From the NCBI RefSeq assembly GCF_016595155.1, contig NZ_JAENGP010000004.1, positions 124,001-188,000 on the forward strand: 64,000 nt of DNA, in the 5' to 3' direction. Under the pieces are notes generated by a model. That model saw nothing but the letters and a program-made list of their open reading frames with translations. It made no database searches and was not told where the DNA came from. The stretch is from Advenella mandrilli. GTDB lineage: Bacteria; Pseudomonadota; Gammaproteobacteria; Burkholderiales; Burkholderiaceae_B. Position numbers and translations under genes: made by a program. The first letter of the stretch is position 1. Each line of letters begins with the position of its first letter. This document shows, one piece after another, positions 50,861 through 60,933 of this stretch.

Positions 50861-53137
50861 TTAAATTTTGCAAGCACCACCGGCACAATCATCGTCACCC
50901 TGATCAGCGGTTTGTGCATCGTCGGCACCATCACGGGTGTTTTGGTAATACAAGGTTTTAAGGCCGAACTTATAAGCGGTTAACAAATCTTTCAACAGCT
51001 GGTTCATGGGCACACGACCATTTGGGAAACGGGACGGATCATAGTTGGTATTGGCCGAAATGGACTGATCAACAAATTTTTGCATAATACCCACCAGTTG
51101 CAAATAACCGTCATTACCGGGCATGTCCCACAACAATTCATACTTGTCTTTCAGGCGATCATATTCGGGGACGACCTGTTTCAGGATACCATCTTTGGAA
51201 GCCTTGACACTGACCAGACCACGGGGAGGCTCAATGCCATTGGTCGCATTGGAAATCTGGCTGGAGGTTTCTGAAGGCATGAGAGCGGTCAGGGTGGAGT
51301 TACGCAAGCCATGGGTAATAATATCCTTGCGCAAGGCCTCCCAGTCCAGATGCAAGGGCTCATTGCAAATCGCATCCAGGTCTTTTTTGTAGGTATCAAT
51401 AGGCAAAATGCCTTTTGAATAGGTAGTCTCATTAAAAGCCGGACAAGCACCAAACTCTTTGGCCAGTTTTACCGATGCCTGCAGTAAATAATATTGAATG
51501 GCTTCAAAGGTGCGGTGTGTCAGTGCCTTGCCACTGCCATCAGAGTACTTGGCATTGTTTTTAGCCAGGTAATAAGCATAGTTGATAACGCCAATACCCA
51601 GGGTACGACGGTTCATGGTGGCAATTTCAGCCGCCTTGATGGGGTAATCCTGATAATCCAGCAAAGCATCCAACGCACGCACAGCCAGTTCAGACAAATC
51701 CTTCAATTCATCCAGGGACGCGATGGCGCCCAGATTAAACGCCGACAGCGTGCACAGGGCAATCTCGCCGTTTTCATCGTTAATGTCGTTCAGGGGCTTG
51801 GTTGGCAAAGCAATTTCAAGACACAGGTTGCTTTGGCGAACCGGCGCCACAGCCGGATCAAAGGGACTGTGCGTATTGCAATGGTCAACGTTCTGGATGT
51901 AAATACGACCCGTACCGGCGCGTTCCTGCATCATGAGCGAAAACAGGTCTACCGCCTTTACCTTGCGCTTGCGAATGGAAGGATCATTTTCATATTGCTC
52001 ATACAAAGTCTCGAAACGGCTCTGGTCTTCGAAGAAAGCATCGTACAGACCAGGCACGTCAGAGGGAGAAAACAGAGTGATGTCGCCACCCTTGATTAAG
52101 CGCTGGTACATAAGGCGGTTGATTTGCACGCCGTAATCCATGTGGCGTACCCGGTTTTCTTCTACGCCACGGTTGTTTTTAAGTACCAGCAAGGATTCAA
52201 CTTCAAGGTGCCAGATGGGATAGAACAGGGTTGCTGCACCACCCCGCACACCACCTTGCGAGCAGCACTTCACCGCTGTCTGGAAGTGTTTATAGAAAGG
52301 AATGCAACCGGTATGCTTGGCTTCACCACCACGAATGGTGCTACCAACCGCACGAATGCGGCCCGCGTTAATGCCAATGCCGGCCCGTTGCGATACATAA
52401 CGTACAATTGAACTGGTGGTGGCATTGATGGAGTCAAGGCTGTCACCGCATTCAATCAGCACGCATGAACTGAACTGGCGGGTAGGCGTGCGAACACCCG
52501 ACATAATCGGGGTTGGCAGGGAAATCTTGAAGGTGGAAATGGCATCATAAAAACCTTTCACGTACTGCAAGCGGGTTTCTTTGGGGTATTTGGAAAACAG
52601 ACAGAGTGCAACCAGAATATACAAGAATTGGGGGCTCTCATAAATTTCATGAGTGACCCGGTTTTGCACCAGGTATTTGCCTTCAAGCTGTTTTACCGCG
52701 CCATAGGAAAACGACATGTCACGCCAGTGATCAATGTAGGAATCGGCTTCTTCCAACTCTTGTTTGGTGTAGTCTTCAAGGATATGAGCATCGTATTTGC
52801 CCATCTCTACCATTTTGACAACGTGCTCATACAGCTTGGGCGGATCAAACTGGCCAAATGCGATCTTGCGCAAATGAAAAATAGCCAGGCGTGCAGCCAA
52901 ATACTGGTAATCGGGTGATTCTTCGGAAATCAGGTCGGCGGCCGCCTTGATGATGGTTTCATGAATATCATCGGTACGGATACCGTCATAAAACTGGATA
53001 TGGGAACGCAACTCTACCTGAGAAACAGAAACATGATCCAAGCCTTCAGCAGCCCATGCGACAACACGGTGAATTTTATCCAGATTCAGGGGTTCTTTTT
53101 CCCCGCTACGTTTGGTGACTAATAGGTTCTTGTTCAT
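50861..53137 (-). CDS. nrdA: Class Ia ribonucleotide reductase alpha subunit
   Basis: This 758-residue catalytic subunit makes dNTP precursors. The N-terminal ATP-cone (about 3-95, LLVTKRSGEKEPLNLDKIH) gives dATP inhibition. The active site has RQFSSCVLIECGDSLDS, NLCLEIALPTKP and the TSSQISNATNGIEPPRG region. The C-terminal CAGGACKI pair passes reducing power from thioredoxin. Upstream lies a tandem NrdR-box pair. Confidence 0.96.
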   Translation of the reverse strand: MNKNLLVTKRSGEKEPLNLDKIHRVVAWAAEGLDHVSVSQVELRSHIQFYDGIRTDDIHETIIKAAADLISEESPDYQYLAARLAIFHLRKIAFGQFDPPKLYEHVVKMVEMGKYDAHILEDYTKQELEEADSYIDHWRDMSFSYGAVKQLEGKYLVQNRVTHEIYESPQFLYILVALCLFSKYPKETRLQYVKGFYDAISTFKISLPTPIMSGVRTPTRQFSSCVLIECGDSLDSINATTSSIVRYVSQRAGIGINAGRIRAVGSTIRGGEAKHTGCIPFYKHFQTAVKCCSQGGVRGGAATLFYPIWHLEVESLLVLKNNRGVEENRVRHMDYGVQINRLMYQRLIKGGDITLFSPSDVPGLYDAFFEDQSRFETLYEQYENDPSIRKRKVKAVDLFSLMMQERAGTGRIYIQNVDHCNTHSPFDPAVAPVRQSNLCLEIALPTKPLNDINDENGEIALCTLSAFNLGAIASLDELKDLSELAVRALDALLDYQDYPIKAAEIATMNRRTLGIGVINYAYYLAKNNAKYSDGSGKALTHRTFEAIQYYLLQASVKLAKEFGACPAFNETTYSKGILPIDTYKKDLDAICNEPLHLDWEALRKDIITHGLRNSTLTALMPSETSSQISNATNGIEPPRGLVSVKASKDGILKQVVPEYDRLKDKYELLWDMPGNDGYLQLVGIMQKFVDQSISANTNYDPSRFPNGRVPMNQLLKDLLTAYKFGLKTLYYQNTRDGADDAQTADQGDDDCAGGACKI

Positions 53138-53291
53138 GTGTTTACCCGAAAAAATATTAACAACATTTCCCGCTTATTAACCTGTCTGTCACAGGAGTGT
53201 AAACGGTTGCTTTGGCGTGGATTTATTAAAATAAAACAGCCATCTTCATTGTATTTGATGAAAAAACAGTAAAGACAGCCATTAGAAAAAT

Positions 53292-53334
53292 TCTACATTT
53301 AGTAAGGGCGCAAGGCCGAACCACAATATATAGT
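53292..53334. promoter_or_regulatory. Tandem NrdR-box candidate upstream of nrdA
   Basis: ACAATATATAGT (53323-53334) is a strong match to the core of the NrdR consensus ACACWATATATWGTGT. A weaker partner, TCTACATTTAGT (53292-53303), lies with its centre 31 bases away, the three-turn spacing typical of NrdR operators. Other parts of the 331-base gap 53138-53468 are A/T-rich with no gene. The sites are seen; control by NrdR is inferred from the known regulation of nrd operons. Confidence 0.6.
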
Positions 53335-53468
53335 AATTTAACGAGAATATCAAGTTTAAAAAAACCGTTCGAAAGGCTTATTCATTTATACAATCAATTG
53401 ATAAAAAAGCCAATTCTTCCCTTGCCGGAGATAAAAAATTATTGTAAATAATTTTTATTTTTTACGCT

Positions 53469-54509
53469 TCATACCACAGTTTGACTATTTACCAACTGAG
53501 CAAAAGCCTGCATAAGCAAAGCCGGATCATTGGCGGCCAACAAACGGTGATCGGACAGGGTGCGGCGCCACAGCCGCGAGCCCTTCTGGCCATTGACCAG
53601 ACCCAACATAGCCCTGACCGTCAAACGCATGGGTACCCCTGTCAACCGCTCTTTGGCGATGTAAGCCATCATGATTTCAACAATCGTCTCATTGGAAGGA
53701 ACCGCAACGTCCGGCCATAACAGCTGGCTGGCTTCACGCAGCAAATAGGGATCATGCCAGGCAGCGCGCCCTATCATGACACCATCAAACTCATTGGCCA
53801 TGAGATACATTTGCTGCACTTCTTTAAGCCCGCCATTCAGGACAAACAGGGCGTCGGGGAAATCTTGCCTGAGTTTTGCAACGACATCATAACGCAAAGG
53901 TGGAATTTCCCGGTTATCTTTGGGTGACAGGCCCTTAAGCACGGCATTACGGGCATGCGAAACAAACACCCGACATCCGGCATCATAAATTTTCCCAACA
54001 AAATCCCGCACAAAACCATAAGAGGTATCGTAATCAAGCCCCAGGCGGTGCTTGACCGTTACGGGCAGATTAACCGCATCTTGCATGGCCTTTATGCAAT
54101 CGGCCACCAGTTGGGGTTCTGCCATTAGGCAGGCACCAAAAGCCCCTTTTTGCACCCGTTCGGAAGGACAGCCACAATTAAGATTAATTTCATCGTAGCC
54201 CCACTCCTGACCCAGCCGGGCACAATGCGCAAGCTCCCGTGGGTCGCTGCCCCCCAGTTGCAAGGCGAGTGGATGCTCTTCTTCATTAAACCTTAAGTGT
54301 CTGGCAATATCACCGTGAATAAGGGCACCGGTCGTAACCATTTCTGTATATAGCAATGCTTTGGGCGCCAAAAGGCGGTGAAAGAAACGGCAATGACGGT
54401 CTGTGACATCTATCATGGGCGCAACCGACAGTCGCCATGGCGCATCGGCACGGGCATAAAGCCCGACTGGTGCCAATTTTTCCTGCTGTTTATTTTCGAC
54501 GATTGTCAT
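53469..54509 (-). CDS. dusA: tRNA-dihydrouridine(20/20a) synthase
   Basis: This 346-residue FMN enzyme reduces U20/20a in the tRNA D-loop. WRLSVAPMIDVTDRHCRFF, LQLGGSDP, YDEINLNCGCPSERVQKGAFG (with the catalytic Cys) and MIGRAAWHDPYLL are signatures of the DusA branch. The start overlaps the end of the chloride channel gene by 20 bases, so the two are probably co-transcribed. Confidence 0.95.
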   Translation of the reverse strand: MTIVENKQQEKLAPVGLYARADAPWRLSVAPMIDVTDRHCRFFHRLLAPKALLYTEMVTTGALIHGDIARHLRFNEEEHPLALQLGGSDPRELAHCARLGQEWGYDEINLNCGCPSERVQKGAFGACLMAEPQLVADCIKAMQDAVNLPVTVKHRLGLDYDTSYGFVRDFVGKIYDAGCRVFVSHARNAVLKGLSPKDNREIPPLRYDVVAKLRQDFPDALFVLNGGLKEVQQMYLMANEFDGVMIGRAAWHDPYLLREASQLLWPDVAVPSNETIVEIMMAYIAKERLTGVPMRLTVRAMLGLVNGQKGSRLWRRTLSDHRLLAANDPALLMQAFAQLVNSQTVV

Positions 54510-56292
54510 ACAATTTTCTCGCTCTTACATCCAAAATAGCGTCACTGCTGGCATCCAGCAATTTTTTCAACTCATTAAATTTCTTAAGCACATCAGATTT
54601 ATAAACCACCCCTAGCAAGAGCGGCCTTTCATCTGCGCTTAAAACCGGTAACCGCTCGCCATTGAAGGCCACAAAATAATCTTGCACTTCATCCAATGTC
54701 ATATCGGGTTGCAGTGTCGTTAAATAAGAACGATTAATCAGTTCTCCTGACAAAGGCGCCAGCATGTCGTTACCAGACAGCAGGAAACTGCTAACGTCTT
54801 TATGCGCAATCACCCCCTGATATTCGTTCATTTCATTAACCACATAAATAAAACGCACGCCAAATTCAATAAACATATTCAGGGCATCTTGCATCGTTTG
54901 ATTATGCTTGATGACCGTACTTACCGGACTGACCAAATTGGCCAACCTAAGCTGGCGCAAGCGATGCCGTAGCAGCAAATCCTTGTCACGCGATTCTGTT
55001 ACCGCATACATAACCGCGCCCGCGATAGACCGGGAGGTGAAATAGGAAAACACACAGGCCAGCATAAGGGGGAGTATTATAGTATAACTGTGCGTCATTT
55101 CAAAAATCATGAGTATCGCCATTAGCGGTGCACTGGTAGCCGCAGCCAAAAATGAGCCCATACCCAGCAACACAAACAGCGCGGTGTTGGATAACACTGC
55201 TGGCAACAGCAAACCAAAAAGCTGTACACACAATAAGCCCAAGGCCCCACCCATAAACATCACAGGCGTAATCACCCCGCCTACCGCACCCGACCCAACC
55301 GTAATCCCCGTAGACAAAACCTTGGTCAACAATATCAGGGTCACTGCCGTCCAGGCCCAGGGTTCATGTAAAAAAGAACTCAGAACACTGTAACCATTGC
55401 CGGCCACACGGGGTTCTAACAATGTAAACAAGCCCAGAACAAAACCACCCAGGGCCAGCCGCAATGGCAACCCCAGCCCGGTTTTCCTGAACAGACGTTT
55501 GCCGCCATCAAGAAAACGCAAAAACTGGGGGGCCAACAAGCCCGAGACAATACCCAGTAAAACCGCGAAAACCAGGAAAGACGGATCAATTGGCATGAGC
55601 TCGGGCAAATCGTACATGACATGGTAATAACCCAGCATACGCATGGTGATGTTTGCGGTTGCCGCAGACAGCAGCAAAGGACCAAGAGTTTGCATAGACA
55701 TGCTGCCCAGCACGATTTCAGCCACAAACAGGGCCCCTGCAACCGGTGCATTATAAGCGGCCGAAACCCCGGCTGCCGCTCCGCAAGCGACCAGCAAGCG
55801 TAAGGGAATCGCCTCGAAGCAAAAAAGCCGTCCTGTGGCCGAAGCGCCCATGGCAGCAAGGTGAATCATGGCCCCCTCACGACCAATCGAACCACCGGTA
55901 GCAATCACGCTTAACGAAGACAGAACCCTTAAAAACCCCTGCCGCAGTGACAAGTGCCCATTGCCAATGGCCACCGCCTCCATGTAGTCGGCATTGCTGT
56001 CCACCTTGAGTTTGCTTGCCCACCACAAAAGCAGCCCAGCCACAAGGCCGCCAAGCGCCGGATACAGTATTCGTTCAGAGCTTGACCAGATGCGCGTCAC
56101 CGAAACGATAGACCCTGATTGCCCCGACAGCAACAGTTGGACCTGGTGGATGCCCCAATAAAAAGCAATGGTGGCCAGTGCGCCCAACACGCCCATGAAC
56201 AATGCCCATACCAGCAAAGCGGGTTGCCCGGAAAGCCACCGGGCTTGTTTACATTGTTCCCTGAGCACGTGAAGACCATTACTGAAAATCAT
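54490..56292 (-). CDS. ClC-type chloride channel/antiporter with CBS pair
   Basis: This 600-residue membrane protein has the ClC core of about 18 helices (to about residue 430) and a C-terminal cytosolic pair of CBS motifs (about 450-570). GGSIGREGAMIHLAAM corresponds to the GREGP gating motif, with Ala in place of Pro. GSGAVGGVITPVMFMGGALG matches the GxFxP-type selectivity region, with ITP. It probably exchanges chloride or another anion for protons; transporter or channel cannot be told from sequence. Confidence 0.9.
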   Translation of the reverse strand: MIFSNGLHVLREQCKQARWLSGQPALLVWALFMGVLGALATIAFYWGIHQVQLLLSGQSGSIVSVTRIWSSSERILYPALGGLVAGLLLWWASKLKVDSNADYMEAVAIGNGHLSLRQGFLRVLSSLSVIATGGSIGREGAMIHLAAMGASATGRLFCFEAIPLRLLVACGAAAGVSAAYNAPVAGALFVAEIVLGSMSMQTLGPLLLSAATANITMRMLGYYHVMYDLPELMPIDPSFLVFAVLLGIVSGLLAPQFLRFLDGGKRLFRKTGLGLPLRLALGGFVLGLFTLLEPRVAGNGYSVLSSFLHEPWAWTAVTLILLTKVLSTGITVGSGAVGGVITPVMFMGGALGLLCVQLFGLLLPAVLSNTALFVLLGMGSFLAAATSAPLMAILMIFEMTHSYTIILPLMLACVFSYFTSRSIAGAVMYAVTESRDKDLLLRHRLRQLRLANLVSPVSTVIKHNQTMQDALNMFIEFGVRFIYVVNEMNEYQGVIAHKDVSSFLLSGNDMLAPLSGELINRSYLTTLQPDMTLDEVQDYFVAFNGERLPVLSADERPLLLGVVYKSDVLKKFNELKKLLDASSDAILDVRARKLYDNRRK

Positions 56293-56468
56293 CGCCTATC
56301 CAAAAATGCCAGAATTAAAAAATTTATTATATCCAAACATCATTTGGGAATATCCCTAGATGGCTATGCTTTATTTTTAAATGTATTAAATGAATGTATC
56401 ATTGACTATTCATCCTGGACTAAAATACCGGGCATCTGCATTAACTTAATTGATGATATATACCTGAT

Positions 56469-57437
56469 ATGGCTGTTTTTACAAATCTGACCACCTCTGA
56501 AGCCGAAGCATTTCTTGCTGAATATGACCTGGGTGAGCTTGTTTCCTTACGAGGCATTACGGCCGGCATCGAAAACACCAACTTTTTCCTGACCAGCACG
56601 CATGGCGAATATGTCCTGACCCTATTCGAAGTGCTTACCCACGAACAGTTGCCTTTTTACATTGAATTAATGCACCATCTGGCCAGCAAGGGTGTCAAAG
56701 TACCCATGCCGCAAACCCGCAAAGATGGCAAGCGTATTGGTACACTAAAAAACAAGCCAGCATCTATCGTTACCCGCCTGGCGGGTGGCTATGAGGCCTC
56801 ACCCAGTGTCAATCACTGTATTATTGCGGCCCAAACCCAGGCCCAGGCACACCTTGCAGCGGTAGATTTTCCAATCAGGCAGCCAAATTTGCGCGGGCTT
56901 GGCTGGTGGCAGGCTACCTACCCCAGCATACAGCCGTTCCTGAACCCGGAATTAACGCAGCTGTACCAAACCTCACTGGACGAACAAATCCGTGTCCAGG
57001 GTTCAGCCCTTTGGCAAAACCTGCCAGCCGGCCCCTGCCACTGCGACATGTTCCGCGATAATGTCCTGTTTGATGGCACGTTTGAAAACCCAAGCATGGG
57101 TGGTGTTATTGACTTTTACTTTGCCGGTTGCGATAAATGGATTTTCGACGTGGCGGTTGCTGTCAATGACTGGTGTATAGAACGCGAAACCGGTGCTTTG
57201 CTTAAGGATCATACAAACGCCTGGCTGCAAGCCTATCACCGCATCCGCCCTTTCACCCATGAAGAACGACAGGTGTGGCCGGTTGCCCTCAGGGCCGCTG
57301 CCTTGCGTTTCTGGACATCCCGCCTTTATGATTTTTTCATACCGCGCCCGGCACAAACCCTGAAACCGCACGACCCGACCCACTTCGAACGCATTCTCAA
57401 GCTGCGTACCGAATCAGTCCTTCCACAATTACCATAA
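56469..57437 (+). CDS. thrB: Homoserine kinase (ThrB type II)
   Basis: This 322-residue enzyme of the aminoglycoside phosphotransferase-like homoserine kinase family is used for threonine synthesis in Pseudomonas and beta-proteobacteria. AVFTNLTTSEAEAFL, GITAGIENTNFFL, the catalytic loop GPCHCDMFRDNVLF, and VIDFYFAG (metal-binding DFG-like) are visible. It stands upstream of a BPSS1780-family gene, an arrangement common in Burkholderiales. Confidence 0.95.
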   Translation: MAVFTNLTTSEAEAFLAEYDLGELVSLRGITAGIENTNFFLTSTHGEYVLTLFEVLTHEQLPFYIELMHHLASKGVKVPMPQTRKDGKRIGTLKNKPASIVTRLAGGYEASPSVNHCIIAAQTQAQAHLAAVDFPIRQPNLRGLGWWQATYPSIQPFLNPELTQLYQTSLDEQIRVQGSALWQNLPAGPCHCDMFRDNVLFDGTFENPSMGGVIDFYFAGCDKWIFDVAVAVNDWCIERETGALLKDHTNAWLQAYHRIRPFTHEERQVWPVALRAAALRFWTSRLYDFFIPRPAQTLKPHDPTHFERILKLRTESVLPQLP

Positions 57438-57443
57438 TCAATT

Positions 57444-58259
57444 ATGCAAGCAGCTAAACTACCTTTTTCTGCGGGATTACAATGGGTTCAAGCCGCTTTC
57501 GCCTTGTTCAGAAAGCAGCCTATGGCACTGCTGGCCATCACGTTTATTATCAATTTCCTTAGCCAGATTCTTATTGTTCTCCCCCTCATCGGCTTGCCAC
57601 TTTTTATTGTGAGCATTCCCGTCTCCAGCCTGGTCATGGTAACCGCCTGCCGTTCTATCGACAGCAACAACAAAGTCATTCCAGCCGAATGGGTCCTGCC
57701 ACTTAAAAAGCCCGATGTTATCCGACGCCTGGCCGTAATTGGTTTTTTATACGCCAGCATCTTCATGCTCATTACATTCATCTCATTTTATCCAACCCTG
57801 AATGCCCTAAGCCATGAAGACATGCAAAAAATCTCCAGGTTGCTTTCCGATCCCGAATACAAACTGACACTGGCCGACATTCCCAGTTTTTCCATTAGTA
57901 TTTTTCAGTATGCTTTATGGGCAATCCTTACATTTTTAACCGCCATTTCTTTCTGGAATGTACCCCAATTAATTGGGTGGGAAAACCTAAGTGTTAAAAA
58001 AGCCCTGTTTTATTCCATGGTTGCTTCCTGGCGTAATAAAATTGCCTTTATGGTTTACTTTTCCATTTGGGGTATATTATTTTATGCCTGTCAGTTTCTT
58101 CTGACAGACCTGCTGGTGTTAATGGGGCTGCCACTTATGCTGATTGCCTTTATTGCCCAAATACTGGTCATGATTATTGCAGTCAGCATGTATTGCGGTT
58201 TTTACTCCAGTTATGTTGCCATTTTTGGTAAGCCAGACATACGCACCATAGAACCCTGA
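57444..58259 (+). CDS. BPSS1780-family membrane protein
   Basis: This 271-residue protein has six membrane helices, beginning with the amphipathic LQWVQAAFALFRKQPMALL, and has the typical VPQLIGWENLSVKKALFYSM motif in the second half. The family is restricted mainly to beta-proteobacteria and its function is unknown. It is placed six bases after thrB, so they are likely co-transcribed. Confidence 0.85.
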   Translation: MQAAKLPFSAGLQWVQAAFALFRKQPMALLAITFIINFLSQILIVLPLIGLPLFIVSIPVSSLVMVTACRSIDSNNKVIPAEWVLPLKKPDVIRRLAVIGFLYASIFMLITFISFYPTLNALSHEDMQKISRLLSDPEYKLTLADIPSFSISIFQYALWAILTFLTAISFWNVPQLIGWENLSVKKALFYSMVASWRNKIAFMVYFSIWGILFYACQFLLTDLLVLMGLPLMLIAFIAQILVMIIAVSMYCGFYSSYVAIFGKPDIRTIEP

Positions 58260-58292
58260 TTCACATTTATTTTTATCAGTATGAGAGTAATC

Positions 58293-59015
58293 ATGATAAA
58301 GAAACTCATTATTTCCGGCCTGTTGCTTGGCTCATTAAGCGCCTGTGAAGGCATGAATAGCGCGGGCATGGTTGACGCGGCCTCGTCCCTATTCCAGGCC
58401 GCCACCATTAACGATGCCGAAATCCAGACCCTGGCGGTGCAATCCCAACAGCAACTAGACCAGCAAAACACGGTTGCCGGTGCCAATAACAGCTACACCA
58501 CACGTCTTAACAATATTACCCGTAACCTGCGCAGCTACAATGGCACAACCCTGGACTACAAGGTCTACCTTAATCCGGAAGTCAATGCCTTCGCCCTGCC
58601 CAATGGCAGCATTCGGGTTTATTCAGGCTTAATGGATAAAATGACAGACCCCGAACTGCTGTTCGTGATTGGCCATGAAATTGGCCACGTCATGAATGGC
58701 CATTCAAAATCACAGGCACGCACCAACCTGCTTACACTGGCGGCACGCAAAGCCGGCGCGGCAAGTGGCAACTCAATTGTTGCATCACTGTCGGGCAATG
58801 AAATTGGCACTTTGGCCCATAATCTGGTTAATGCCCAGTATTCACAATCGCACGAACTGGAATCCGATGCTTATGGCCTGAAAATCCTGCAAGAAAACAA
58901 TTACGATAAATCCCATGCGGTATCGGCCCTGCGCAAACTGGGTGGTGGCGGTGGTGGTTTTTTCTCCAGTCACCCAGATTCTGCCAATCGGGCAGACCGG
59001 ATAGAAAAAATGTAG
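58293..59015 (+). CDS. M48-family metalloprotease lipoprotein (LoiP/YggG-like)
   Basis: This 240-residue outer-envelope protease is counted from the ATG at 58293 (GAGAG ahead; an in-frame ATG four codons earlier is the alternative). The signal peptide has a lipobox at LSAC. The zinc site is GHEIGHVMNGH, and the third ligand is in ELESDAYGLK. DYKVYLNPEVNAFALPNGSIRVYSGLMD (in two parts) is a family block. It resembles LoiP/YggG, which degrades outer-membrane proteins. It is followed by an intrinsic terminator. Confidence 0.92.
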   Translation: MIKKLIISGLLLGSLSACEGMNSAGMVDAASSLFQAATINDAEIQTLAVQSQQQLDQQNTVAGANNSYTTRLNNITRNLRSYNGTTLDYKVYLNPEVNAFALPNGSIRVYSGLMDKMTDPELLFVIGHEIGHVMNGHSKSQARTNLLTLAARKAGAASGNSIVASLSGNEIGTLAHNLVNAQYSQSHELESDAYGLKILQENNYDKSHAVSALRKLGGGGGGFFSSHPDSANRADRIEKM

Positions 59016-59029
59016 TTAATGCCAGCCAT

Positions 59030-59058
59030 AAAAAAACGCTTCAAATGAAGCGTTTTTT
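59030..59058. terminator. Intrinsic terminator between convergent genes
   Basis: The stem AACGCTTCA..TGAAGCGTT has a two-to-four-base loop and is flanked by A and T runs. It can serve the M48 gene and, in the other direction, etfA. Confidence 0.88.
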
Positions 59059-59119
59059 ATTACCTTAACAGGGCAAAATACCAACTATGCATTGTATTTT
59101 ACCCTGTTTAAACGGTGCC

Positions 59120-60049
59120 TTACAGCGCACCGACCAGTTCAGGAACGGCAGTGAACAAGTCGGCAACCAGACCGTAATCGGCCACACCAAAAATAGGTGC
59201 TTCTGCGTCTTTATTGATAGCAACAATAACTTTGGAGTCTTTCATGCCGGCCAGGTGCTGAATGGCACCAGAGATGCCAACCGCAACATAAAGTTGTGGC
59301 GCAACAATCTTACCGGTTTGACCAACTTGCCAGTCGTTAGGAGCATAACCGGCATCAACCGCTGCACGGGAAGCACCCAATGCTGCACCCAGTTTGTCGG
59401 CCAATGGGTCAAGAATCTTGAAGTTCTCGGCACTGCCCATACCACGGCCACCAGAAACAATAATGGCAGCAGCGGTTAATTCAGGACGATCGCTTTTTGC
59501 AACTTCACGACCTACAAATGAAGACAGGCCAGAGTCGGTAACCGCGTCAACGTTTTGCACAGAAGCAGAACCACCTTCGGCAGAAACCGCATCAAACGCA
59601 GTTGTACGCACCGTAATGACTTTTTTGGCATCAGTGCATTCTACGGTTGCAATTGCGTTACCGGCATAAATAGGACGCTGGAACACATCTGCAGACTCTA
59701 CGGCAATGATGTCGGAAAGTTGGGCAACATCAAGTTTGGCAGCAACACGGGGAGCCACGTTTTTACCGGATGCAGTCGCTGGGAACAGGATATGGCTGTA
59801 ATTACCGGCAATAGCAATAACCTGTTCGGCCACATTTTCAGCCAAAGAGTCGGCCAATTGTGCCGCATCTGCCAGCAGGACAGTGCTTACACCGGCAACT
59901 TTGGCCGCTTGTTCGGCAACTGTCTGTGCACCGCTACCAGCAACCAAAACGTGAATATCACCACCAATTTTTGCTGCGGCGGCAACGGTATTTAATGTAG
60001 CTGCTTTTAATTCTGCATTATCATGTTCAGCAATAACCAAGATCGTCAT
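59120..60049 (-). CDS. etfA: Electron transfer flavoprotein alpha subunit
   Basis: This 309-residue subunit binds FAD and hands electrons from acyl-CoA dehydrogenases to ETF-ubiquinone oxidoreductase. The C-terminal FAD domain shows IIVSGGRGMGS, PNDWQVGQTGKIVAPQLY and the diagnostic SGAIQHLAGMKDS followed by VIVAINKD. It follows etfB after one base. Confidence 0.96.
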   Translation of the reverse strand: MTILVIAEHDNAELKAATLNTVAAAAKIGGDIHVLVAGSGAQTVAEQAAKVAGVSTVLLADAAQLADSLAENVAEQVIAIAGNYSHILFPATASGKNVAPRVAAKLDVAQLSDIIAVESADVFQRPIYAGNAIATVECTDAKKVITVRTTAFDAVSAEGGSASVQNVDAVTDSGLSSFVGREVAKSDRPELTAAAIIVSGGRGMGSAENFKILDPLADKLGAALGASRAAVDAGYAPNDWQVGQTGKIVAPQLYVAVGISGAIQHLAGMKDSKVIVAINKDAEAPIFGVADYGLVADLFTAVPELVGAL

Positions 60050-60050
60050 A

Positions 60051-60800
60051 TTAAATCACCTTTGCTTCATTCTTTAATTTATCTACCAGCGTAGCCACAT
60101 CAGGAACGGTAATACCGGCTTTGCGTGCTGGTGGTTCTGACACTTTCAGTGTTTTGATGCGAGGAGTCACATCAACACCCAGATCTTCGGGTGTGTAGGT
60201 ATCCAGTTGTTTTTTCTTTGCTTTCATGATGTTGGGCAACGTTACATAACGTGGCTCATTCAGGCGCAAGTCTGTGGTGATAATGGCCGGCAATTTAACT
60301 GAAATAGTTTCCAGACCACCGTCAACTTCACGGGTAACCTTGGCACTGTCGCCTTCGATTTCAATTTTGCTGGCAAAAGTAGCCTGGGGCCAGCCCAACA
60401 ATGCAGCCAGCATCTGACCAGTCTGGTTGGCATCGTCGTCAATGGCCTGTTTACCCAGAATAACCAATTGAGCCTGTTCTTTTTCGGCAACCGCTTTGAG
60501 CAGTTTTGCAACGGCCAATGGCTGAAGCTCGACGTCTGTTTGCACCAGCGCGGCACGATCGGCACCAATGGCCATTGCTGTACGCAATGTTTCCTGGCAC
60601 TGCGTGACGCCGCAAGAAACCGCCACTACTTCAGTCGCAACACCTTTTTCTTTTAATCGCGTTGCTTCTTCAACAGCGATTTCATCAAAAGGGTTCATTG
60701 ACATTTTTACATTGGCAATATCTACCCCAGTTTGATCTGATTTGACGCGCACTTTGACGTTATAGTCAACGACACGTTTTACAGGTACTAATACCTTCAT
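60051..60800 (-). CDS. etfB: Electron transfer flavoprotein beta subunit
   Basis: This 249-residue partner of EtfA binds AMP. The start [20 protein letters not shown] is typical, and an upstream extension to 60836 is not. [35 protein letters not shown] and [20 protein letters not shown] are family blocks. It is the first gene of the two-gene operon. Confidence 0.96.
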   Translation of the reverse strand: MKVLVPVKRVVDYNVKVRVKSDQTGVDIANVKMSMNPFDEIAVEEATRLKEKGVATEVVAVSCGVTQCQETLRTAMAIGADRAALVQTDVELQPLAVAKLLKAVAEKEQAQLVILGKQAIDDDANQTGQMLAALLGWPQATFASKIEIEGDSAKVTREVDGGLETISVKLPAIITTDLRLNEPRYVTLPNIMKAKKKQLDTYTPEDLGVDVTPRIKTLKVSEPPARKAGITVPDVATLVDKLKNEAKVI

Positions 60801-60933
60801 CCAAGTATCTCCTAATATTGGCAACATTACTGCCATAAACCAAAACCTTTCAATTCTACAATGTAGCTGTGATAAAGGTAAGCCATTTTTATATAACTGG
60901 CTATTTTTCTTTACTGAAGACCTGTTTCAGTTT

